64,000 nucleotides of DNA from Clostridium luticellarii (GTDB lineage: Bacteria; Bacillota; Clostridia; Clostridiales; Clostridiaceae). Positions 57,817 through 64,000 of the stretch are shown piece after piece; position 1 is the stretch's first letter; the number at the start of each line of letters is the position of its first letter. Both the position numbers and the translations under genes were made by a program. Below the pieces are notes generated by a model. That model was not told the DNA's origin, did no database searches, and saw only the letters and a list, made by a program, of their open reading frames with translations. The DNA lies in NCBI RefSeq assembly GCF_002995845.1, contig NZ_PVXP01000001.1:62001-126000 (forward strand), read 5' to 3'.

Positions 57817-58596
57817 TTATTTATTCTTGAAACACTTTTCTCTCTTTTCTACAAAAGCCGTCATTCCTTCTTTTTGATCTTCTGTAGAAAAGCATTCAGC
57901 AAAAGCCTCCCATTCATAAGCTATAGCCGTATCTATATCACATTGGATGCCCCTATTTATGGCAGCCTTACTCATTCTAACCGCTATAGGTGCGTTAGCA
58001 GCTATGGTATTTGCCAAATTTTCTGCCTCTTCCAATAACTTTTCAGGCTCAAATACACTATTTACCAAGCCTATTCTCAAAGCCTCATCAGCTTTTATTA
58101 TCTTTGCAGTATATATAAGTTCTTTTGCCATACCTAGTCCGACTGTTCGTGCAAGTCTTTGAGTTCCTCCAAAACCCGGTGTGATTCCCAATCCTACTTC
58201 TGGTTGTCCAAACTTAGCTTTTGACGAAGCTATTCTTATATCACAAGCTAAGGACAATTCACAGCCTCCTCCTAATGCAAAACCGTTTACCGCTGCTATA
58301 ACAGGTTTTTCCAAGTTTTCTAGTTTTCTAAAAACTCTATTACCAAGTCTACTAAATTTTCTTCCTTCTACAGAATTAAAATCCTTCATCTGAGTTATGT
58401 CAGCTCCAGCTACAAAAGATTTCCCTGCTCCTGTAATTATCACAGCCAGCACATTATCATCTGCAGCAATCTTATCTACAGCACTATCTATTTCCGCTAC
58501 TGTTTCCGAATTCAATGCATTGAGTGCCTTAGGTCTGTTTATTGTAAGCAGTGCCAGTTTCCCCTTTTTTTCAAGAATAATGTTCTTATATTCCAT
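57817..58596 (-). CDS. crt: 3-hydroxybutyryl-CoA dehydratase (crotonase)
   Basis: 259 residues. It dehydrates 3-hydroxybutyryl-CoA to crotonyl-CoA. The enoyl-CoA hydratase fold has oxyanion-hole regions FVAGADITQMKDF and NGFALGGGCELSLACDIRIA. The two catalytic Glu are in GGGCELSLA and FGQPEVGLGITPGFGGTQRL. I start at the ATG at 58596, six bases after GGGGAGGG, rather than an upstream in-frame TTG inside the ribosome site. It is first in the operon, and a Rex site lies about 50 bases upstream. Confidence 0.97.
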   Translation of the reverse strand: MEYKNIILEKKGKLALLTINRPKALNALNSETVAEIDSAVDKIAADDNVLAVIITGAGKSFVAGADITQMKDFNSVEGRKFSRLGNRVFRKLENLEKPVIAAVNGFALGGGCELSLACDIRIASSKAKFGQPEVGLGITPGFGGTQRLARTVGLGMAKELIYTAKIIKADEALRIGLVNSVFEPEKLLEEAENLANTIAANAPIAVRMSKAAINRGIQCDIDTAIAYEWEAFAECFSTEDQKEGMTAFVEKREKCFKNK

Positions 58597-58644
58597 ATTA
58601 ACCCTCCCCAAAGTTTTATGTTATCTTGAAATTGTAACAGCCTA

Positions 58645-58662
58645 TTGTTAATAATATAACAA
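58645..58662. promoter_or_regulatory. Rex operator of the crt operon
   Basis: TTGTTAATAATATAACAA differs from the palindromic Rex consensus TTGTTAA-N4-TTAACAA at a single base. It lies 49 bases before the crt ATG, within the likely promoter. The rex gene itself is 350 bases away. Control by the NADH/NAD+ ratio is the expected consequence. Confidence 0.8.
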
Positions 58663-58837
58663 ATATGCATAACAATAGCCTAAGTAAATTTATTACTTTA
58701 GTATTATTATATACTCCAAAATTTGATATTTCAATATAAAATATAAATTCAAACTATTTTATTTTAATTATCCATAATTTAAAATTCAGCTTTTATATTT
58801 TAAAATGATTTTTTATCTCATACCGCCACTTTATTAT

Positions 58838-58930
58838 AAAGTTCAAAATATAAAAAACAAATATCAATCAATGATGATTTTCGGTAACAACCGAAAATCT
58901 ACCAAAGTTGAACTCTGATATTTGAACTTT
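58838..58930. repeat. Nested inverted-repeat structure between rex and crt
   Basis: Three stems are nested. AAAGTTC (58838-58844) pairs with GAACTTT (58924-58930). CAAATATC (58858-58865) pairs with GATATTTG (58917-58924). An inner perfect 10-bp hairpin is GATTTTCGGT-AACA-ACCGAAAATC. It may end rex transcription or be a mobile-element remnant; there is no T run next to it. Confidence 0.5.
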
Positions 58931-58969
58931 AACATTCAAATATACACCTATGCGCAAACTCCATCTGAG

Positions 58970-59614
58970 TTAAGAATCACTTGATTCTATATCATTCAAA
59001 AGACAGCTCAATGTGAGAAGGCTGTCACTCAAATGAACATCTTCCACTTTGACATCTTCAGGTACTATCAAATCTACAGGCGCAAAATTCCAGATACCTC
59101 TCACTCCATTTTCTACCAGAATATTGCAGACCTTTTGCGCATTGTTGCTGGGCACACATATTATCCCTATATCTACGGCATTTTCTTTTAAGTAATCCGC
59201 CAAGTAATCTATATCATTTATTTCAATATCCCTAATTCTAATGCCTATAAGCTTGGGATTTATATCAAATATAGCTTTCATCCCAAAACCCAATTTATCA
59301 AACCTAGTGTAATTAGCTATTGCCTGACCTATATTACCTGCTCCTATTAAAACTGTCCTGTATAATTTTGTAAGTCCGAGTATATTGCATATCTGGCTGT
59401 ACAATTCACTCACATTATAACCATAACCCTGCTGCCCGAAATCTCCAAAACAATTTAAATCCTGTCTTATCTGTGAAGCTGTAAAACCTATTTTTTCACT
59501 TAATTCCTTCGAAGATATTCTGTCTACATCATTTTTCATTAAATCACTTAAATATCTATGATATTTTGGCAGTCTTTTTATAACAGCCATCGATATATTT
59601 TTTTTCTTATCCAT
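58970..59614 (-). CDS. rex: Redox-sensing transcriptional repressor Rex
   Basis: 214 residues. It represses fermentation genes until NADH accumulates. The N-terminal winged helix is seen in AVIKRLPKYHRYLSDLMKND and GFTASQIRQDLNCFGDFGQQ. The Rossmann NAD(H) domain begins VLIGAGNIGQAIANYTRF, and a swapped C-terminal helix follows (LLTLSCLLNDIE). I use the ATG at 59614, after GAGGTG; longer in-frame starts add a hydrophobic stretch that the family lacks. The final SSDS and stop coincide with a dispersed repeat also present at 3394. It is next to the crt operon that it probably controls. Confidence 0.96.
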   Translation of the reverse strand: MDKKKNISMAVIKRLPKYHRYLSDLMKNDVDRISSKELSEKIGFTASQIRQDLNCFGDFGQQGYGYNVSELYSQICNILGLTKLYRTVLIGAGNIGQAIANYTRFDKLGFGMKAIFDINPKLIGIRIRDIEINDIDYLADYLKENAVDIGIICVPSNNAQKVCNILVENGVRGIWNFAPVDLIVPEDVKVEDVHLSDSLLTLSCLLNDIESSDS

Positions 59615-59884
59615 AAAGCACCTCATATATATAAAATTTAATGTGTTAAATACTATTGTAATTATATTTAGATGTCTATAATAATTTATTGACTCTATCA
59701 ATTATAGTATTATTTAATTATACCATAGTCAATAGTTTCTTTACCCATTATTTTTTTTAACTGTACCATTAAATTATTTTCACCTAAAAATATAATTTCA
59801 ATCTTCACCTCAGTAAAATTAGGGGTACAAAAAAGTCACCATACATAGTAAAATGTTAATGACTAAGGAAGGTGTATTATACTT

Positions 59885-61798
59885 ATGATAGTTTTAAGCT
59901 GCAAAAATATCCATAAAAGTTACGGAATAAAAGTTATACTTGAAAATATAACCTTTAACATAAATGAAGGAGACAAAGTAGGATTAATAGGCCCAAATGG
60001 AGCCGGGAAGTCTACACTGTTTAATATTCTGACAAATAAATTGAATTATGACAGCGGAGATTTATATATAAATAAGTCCAAAACCATGGGTTATTTAACC
60101 CAGCATCTGTCTCTTGATTCTTCAAACACAATATCTGATGAAATGTACACTGTATTTGGAGAACTTATGAATTTAGAAAAAAGATTGAATAAACTAGAGA
60201 TCTTAATGAATGAGCCCTATGATTCTCATAATGAGGATTACCACAACAAATTAATAGATGATTACACAACTCTCTCGGAAATTTACTCGAATAAAGGCGG
60301 ATACACTTACAAGGCAGAAATAAATAAGACTTTAAAAGGGCTGGGTTTCTCTGAAGATGAGTACGCTAAACCCATAAATGTATTAAGTGGAGGCAAAAAA
60401 ACACGGGTGGCCCTCTGTAAATTGCTTTTGACAAATCCCGATATACTTCTATTAGATGAGCCCACTAACCATTTGGATTTAAATGCCATAGAATGGCTTG
60501 AAGATTATCTAAAAAGCTATAAGGGAACTGTTATACTGATATCCCATGACAGATATTTTCTGGATGCTGTAACCGCCTCGACTATCGAGCTCATAAACGG
60601 TCATATAAATTATTATAATGGCAATTATACCAAATATCTGGAACTCAAAAAAAAGAACTACGAAATTCAACTTAAGGCATATAATATACAACAGACAGAG
60701 ATAAAAAGACAAGAACAAATCATTGAAAAATACAGATCCTTCAACAGGGAAAAAAGTATAAAAGCTGCTGAAAGCAGAGAAAAGAGATTAAACAAAATAG
60801 AAAGGATAGCTCCTCCTGACAAAAATAAAGAAATTAAAAATGTAATATTCAAATCTCAGATAAATAGTGGAAATGATGTACTTCAAGTTAAAAAACTGTG
60901 CAAAAGTTTCAACAATAATTTGTTATTTCAAAATTTGAGTTTCGAGATGAAAAGGGGAGAGAAAACAGCAATCATCGGTGAAAACGGCTGTGGTAAAACC
61001 ACTCTTTTTAAAATAATCATGGGAAAATTAAAAGAAGATGACGGCATCTGTATATTAGGTAAAAATGTACAAATAGGCTATTATGATCAGGAACAATCTG
61101 ACTTGAACTCTGAGAAAACAGTTCTAGATGAAGTATGGGACGATTTTCCCAGGCTAACAGCTACAGAGATAAGAAATGCCCTAGCCAGCTTTCTCTTTAC
61201 AGGAGATGAAGTATTTAAAAAAATTGCATCTTTAAGCGGTGGTGAAAAATGCAGAATAAATTTACTAAAGCTTATATTGTCCAAATCCAATTTTTTGCTT
61301 TTAGATGAACCTACCAACCATTTGGATATAACTTCCCGAGAGGCGTTGGAGGAATCCCTGCTAAATTATGACGGTACTTTGCTCGTAATCTCCCATGACA
61401 GATATTTTTTAAACAAATCTATAAATAAAATATATGAACTAAATAGAACCGGAATGAAAGAATATCTCGGAAATTACTCCTATTATGTGGAAAAGAAGAA
61501 CAATCCATTGAGATTTGAAACGCAAGAAAAAGATAAAGGAAAAACAAAAACTCAGATACAGCATGAAAAAAGGAAGAAAAAAAATATAAAAAAAGTGCAG
61601 CAGGAGAAAAAGGCAAGGATAGATCACATTGAAGAAGAAATATCAGATTTAGAGAATTCCTTATTAAAACTACAAAAAAAATTATGCTTGGAAGAAATCT
61701 ATTCTGACCCTAAAAAAAGCAGTGAAATAAACAAAGAAGTCTTAGCTACACAAAATAAAATAGATGCCTTATATGATATGTGGGAAAAGATGATGTAA
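59885..61798 (+). CDS. ABC-F family ATPase
   Basis: 637 residues with two ABC domains on one chain and no membrane helices, the layout of ribosome-binding ABC-F proteins. Walker A sites are GPNGAGKST (36-44) and GENGCGKTT. Signatures are LSGGKKTRVALCKLLL and LSGGEKCRINLLKLIL, and Walker B regions are LLLDEPTNHLD in both. The linker between domains (about 240-320, KRQEQIIEKYRSFNREKSIK) is the P-site interaction motif region. A C-terminal lysine-rich coiled coil (about 540-637) resembles Uup/YdiF types. Whether it gives antibiotic protection or eases translation cannot be told. GGAAGG precedes the ATG. Confidence 0.92.
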   Translation: MIVLSCKNIHKSYGIKVILENITFNINEGDKVGLIGPNGAGKSTLFNILTNKLNYDSGDLYINKSKTMGYLTQHLSLDSSNTISDEMYTVFGELMNLEKRLNKLEILMNEPYDSHNEDYHNKLIDDYTTLSEIYSNKGGYTYKAEINKTLKGLGFSEDEYAKPINVLSGGKKTRVALCKLLLTNPDILLLDEPTNHLDLNAIEWLEDYLKSYKGTVILISHDRYFLDAVTASTIELINGHINYYNGNYTKYLELKKKNYEIQLKAYNIQQTEIKRQEQIIEKYRSFNREKSIKAAESREKRLNKIERIAPPDKNKEIKNVIFKSQINSGNDVLQVKKLCKSFNNNLLFQNLSFEMKRGEKTAIIGENGCGKTTLFKIIMGKLKEDDGICILGKNVQIGYYDQEQSDLNSEKTVLDEVWDDFPRLTATEIRNALASFLFTGDEVFKKIASLSGGEKCRINLLKLILSKSNFLLLDEPTNHLDITSREALEESLLNYDGTLLVISHDRYFLNKSINKIYELNRTGMKEYLGNYSYYVEKKNNPLRFETQEKDKGKTKTQIQHEKRKKKNIKKVQQEKKARIDHIEEEISDLENSLLKLQKKLCLEEIYSDPKKSSEINKEVLATQNKIDALYDMWEKMM

Positions 61799-61801
61799 AA
61801 A

Positions 61802-61852
61802 TGGCGTCTATAGATTTGCTCTATACAAGTCTATGGGCGCTTTTTTTACATT
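61802..61852 (+). terminator. Terminator of the ABC-F gene
   Basis: GGCGTCTATAGA and TCTATGGGCGCT pair (one G-T, one mismatch) and are followed by TTTTTTT. It lies between two convergent genes. Confidence 0.8.
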
Positions 61853-62624
61853 ACATTTTGAGCAGTTCCTTCAGTTTTTTCACGTTATTTCGACTTATCG
61901 GTATTTCGGATTTTTCTTTGTCATCCATAACTAATTTATAAGTGCCATTAAACCAAGAATATAATTCCTTTATATTATCTATATTTACCAGAAAACTCCT
62001 GTGAGATCTGAAAAAATTCGTTCTTTTTTCTATCTGTCCCAAAGTATAGCCTACCAGATAACTGTCATCTTTAACCTTTACATACGTTTTCTCATCTTTT
62101 ATGTAGCAGTAATAGATATCATCTACACTTACCAGTATTATTTTGCCCTGCCTTTCACAAGGTATCCTTTTAACCAGATTTTTTTCCTTATCCATTTTAT
62201 CTATTAATTCATTTAAGATATCATTGGGTATTTTCTCATCTTCCGCATCTTTTATATGCTTTCTCTGTATAAGTCTGTCTATGGTAATGGCTATTCTATT
62301 TTCATCAAAAGGCTTGAGTACATAATCCAGCGCATTTAGTTCAAACGCTTTCACTGCATGCTCTTCATAAGCAGTTACAAATATTATATCAATGTCACCA
62401 TAAAATTCTTTGATATTTTTAGCCACCTCTATACCATTTTCCACCGGCATATTTATATCTAAAAACACAGCATCAGGTTTTTTCGTCTTTATAATTTCCA
62501 TACCACTTTTTCCGTCATATGCAATTCCCTCTACAGATATATCTTCATACTGCGATATTATATAACTCAACTCTTCTGCAGCAGGTATCTCATCTTCTAC
62601 AATAACACATCTTAATTTATCCAT
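61851..62624 (-). CDS. LytR/AlgR-type response regulator with LytTR domain
   Basis: 257 residues. The N-terminal receiver domain has acidic residues EDEIPAAEE, the phospho-acceptor Asp in VFLDINMPVENGIE and Lys in YVLKPFDENR. The C-terminal LytTR DNA-binding domain (about 155-257) has IILVSVDDIYYCYIKDEKTY and FFRSHRSFLVNIDNIKELYS. It overlaps the sensor kinase gene by eight bases, so the pair is translationally coupled. Related BtsSR/LytSR systems respond to pyruvate or membrane state; the signal here is unknown. Confidence 0.92.
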   Translation of the reverse strand: MDKLRCVIVEDEIPAAEELSYIISQYEDISVEGIAYDGKSGMEIIKTKKPDAVFLDINMPVENGIEVAKNIKEFYGDIDIIFVTAYEEHAVKAFELNALDYVLKPFDENRIAITIDRLIQRKHIKDAEDEKIPNDILNELIDKMDKEKNLVKRIPCERQGKIILVSVDDIYYCYIKDEKTYVKVKDDSYLVGYTLGQIEKRTNFFRSHRSFLVNIDNIKELYSWFNGTYKLVMDDKEKSEIPISRNNVKKLKELLKM

Positions 62625-64000
62625 TTATGGATGAAACCTCCCTCATTGATATGCGAAAACTGATTTTGGTGCCCTTATTCACAGATGTTTTTATATCCAA
62701 TCCATAATCTTCTCCATATAGTAATTTCAATCTTTCATTTACATTCTTTAATCCTATACCCGGCCATTTGGTTAAAACTTCATTCAATCGCTTTTCATCC
62801 ATGCCTACTCCTGTATCCGTCACCGAAAAATGCATTTCATCATCCTCAAAAAATGCCTTGAGATACACTTTTCCCCCCTCCGGTTTAGGCAATATACCAT
62901 GCTTTATGGCATTTTCCACAATTGGCTGAAGCACAAATACAGGAACTTTTTTCTCCAGCATCTCATCAGGTATATCGATAATTAGATTCAGTCTGTCTCC
63001 AAATCTGGCTTTTTCAATAGAAAGATAAGATTGAACAAATTCTATCTCATCCTTTAAATAAACAAAATCTTCCTGCCTTTTTAAAGTCTGTCTAAAATAA
63101 TTGGATAAATCCATAATAAGTTCTCTTGCCTTCAGTGGATTTGTTCTACAAAAAGAAGCTATGGTATTAAGTGCATTAAAGAAAAAATGAGGCTCTATCT
63201 GAGCCCTTAAAGCTCTAAATTCGGCTGTAGATGCCTCTTTGGCTAACTTATCCAATTTATACAGTTCTATCTGATTAGATAACAGATCACTTAAATCTTT
63301 TCCAAACTGTATAAAATAAAAATTGATATTTTTTTTCGATCTAACGCCTAATCCCAGCATTCCCTCAAAACCTGAATTGGGTATTCTAAAAGGAGCACAT
63401 ACAAAATACATTGGATTTATCCTATCTTTCAATTCAATAGTTCTATAATCAGCTGACTTATTATATACTATTATACTCTTTTTCAATTCATTTTCATCTA
63501 TATCATCTCCAGAATAGGCCAAAAATCCATTCTTATCCCCTATAACTATACCATCTGCATTTGTCATCTCATATATTATTTCACAAACATTTTTAGCCGT
63601 ATCCCCGTTAAATCCTTTTCTCATATAATTTGCAGTTTTTTTTGCAATATTAAGTGCCCTCTGGGCTTCAGTTGCTCCAATTCTATTGTATTCTTCTCTT
63701 GCACTTTTTATTATGTTTATAAAAATCACCGCTCCAAAAGAATTTATCAATATCATCGGTACCGATATAATTTGCACTAATTTAAGAGCCGAATTAAATG
63801 GTTTGGCAATTATCAAAATTATAATCATTTGACAGAATTCTGCAGCAACTGACCCAATAAATACCTTTTTTAGGTTAAAATTTTCATTTTTCGAGAATTT
63901 TTTTATAATTCCTCCAACCAATCCCTCGACTACAGTGGCAATTCCGCAGGAAAGTGCCGTAAATCCTCCGAGAAAATATCTGTGGGTGCCCGCTGCGGCT
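62617..64000 (-). CDS. LytS/BtsS-type sensor histidine kinase (5' end beyond window)
   Basis: The frame runs open to the window edge, at least 460 residues. The last codons before the edge read AAGTHRYFLGGFTALSCGIA, the 5TMR-LYT membrane sensor motif. Further helices follow (about 45-90 from the edge), then a GAF-like segment (GIVIGDKNGFLAYSGDDIDE) and the His_kinase domain with the phospho-acceptor in RAQIEPHFFFNALNTIASFC. The ATPase follows, with FVLQPIVENAIKHGILPKPE and TDTGVGMDE. It is coupled to the response regulator by an overlap. An in-frame TTG at 63921 is not the real start. Confidence 0.92.
   Translation of the reverse strand, partial: AAAGTHRYFLGGFTALSCGIATVVEGLVGGIIKKFSKNENFNLKKVFIGSVAAEFCQMIIILIIAKPFNSALKLVQIISVPMILINSFGAVIFINIIKSAREEYNRIGATEAQRALNIAKKTANYMRKGFNGDTAKNVCEIIYEMTNADGIVIGDKNGFLAYSGDDIDENELKKSIIVYNKSADYRTIELKDRINPMYFVCAPFRIPNSGFEGMLGLGVRSKKNINFYFIQFGKDLSDLLSNQIELYKLDKLAKEASTAEFRALRAQIEPHFFFNALNTIASFCRTNPLKARELIMDLSNYFRQTLKRQEDFVYLKDEIEFVQSYLSIEKARFGDRLNLIIDIPDEMLEKKVPVFVLQPIVENAIKHGILPKPEGGKVYLKAFFEDDEMHFSVTDTGVGMDEKRLNEVLTKWPGIGLKNVNERLKLLYGEDYGLDIKTSVNKGTKISFRISMREVSSING

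Noticed and set aside
63919-63921. TTG as the start of the sensor kinase
   Set aside because: The frame continues upstream with the conserved LytS membrane motif to the window edge, so the gene is cut by the window instead.

Overview
The window is low-GC Firmicute DNA and most resembles a Clostridium of the C. ljungdahlii / C. autoethanogenum / C. kluyveri neighbourhood. This rests on gene content, not on a search. The evidence is a crt-bcd-etfB-etfA-hbd operon next to rex, a single-chain NfnAB transhydrogenase, a ferredoxin-type [FeFe] hydrogenase, an alpha/beta-type spore protein gene and both classes of clostridial c-di-GMP riboswitch. Most genes run on the minus strand.

Layout. (1) 0-15 kb is accessory and surface-related. 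It holds a 5'-damaged bcsB-like cellulose gene behind a c-di-GMP-II riboswitch, a SASP gene, a C1A cysteine peptidase, and a cell-wall-binding transglutaminase-like protein behind a c-di-GMP-I riboswitch and terminator. It also has two copies of a MITE-like repeat, an IS982-type fragment, duplicated phage-type holin and lysozyme genes, two DUF2382 proteins and three copies of an apparently structured RNA element. (2) 15.2-16.7 kb is a 15-gene tRNA cluster with an internally repeated Lys-Arg-Gly block and one odd tRNA-Pro. (3) 16.8-35 kb is mostly housekeeping: a metallophosphoesterase, rdgB, rph, a PurM/HypE-like protein, a peptide-type binding protein, ligA, pcrA, a YerC-like regulator, an RsuA-type pseudouridine synthase, a lytic transglycosylase, a seven-repeat protein, a YaiI-like protein and pgi. 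(4) 35-42.1 kb is a decayed island next to the 3' end of guaA: a broken tyrosine recombinase, phage tail and XkdX relics, a chimeric lysozyme, a holin pseudogene, an internally deleted acetyltransferase and two HxlR/flavodoxin pairs, one with a truncated regulator. (5) 42.1-64 kb is core metabolism: guaA, guaB, groEL/groES with CIRCE, a VTT membrane protein, [FeFe] hydrogenase, Ogg, NfnAB, the butyryl-CoA operon, rex, an ABC-F ATPase, and a LytS/LytR-type two-component pair cut by the window edge.

How the genes work together. Crt, Bcd/Etf and Hbd convert acetoacetyl-CoA toward butyryl-CoA, with Bcd/Etf probably bifurcating electrons to ferredoxin. NfnAB couples ferredoxin, NADH and NADPH, and the hydrogenase can discharge reduced ferredoxin as H2. 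Rex, encoded beside the operon, has a near-consensus operator just upstream of crt. In the accessory end, c-di-GMP appears to control both a polysaccharide gene and a wall-anchored protein.

The most interesting unexplained signal is the RNA element repeated at about 9.6, 9.9 and 13.2 kb. Two predicted stems are kept by paired base changes, and its loop can form a pseudoknot with a downstream CAC. Other items worth attention are the phage lysis gene shuffling, a possible type I toxin-antitoxin locus at 36.4-36.8 kb, and the prophage scar at guaA.
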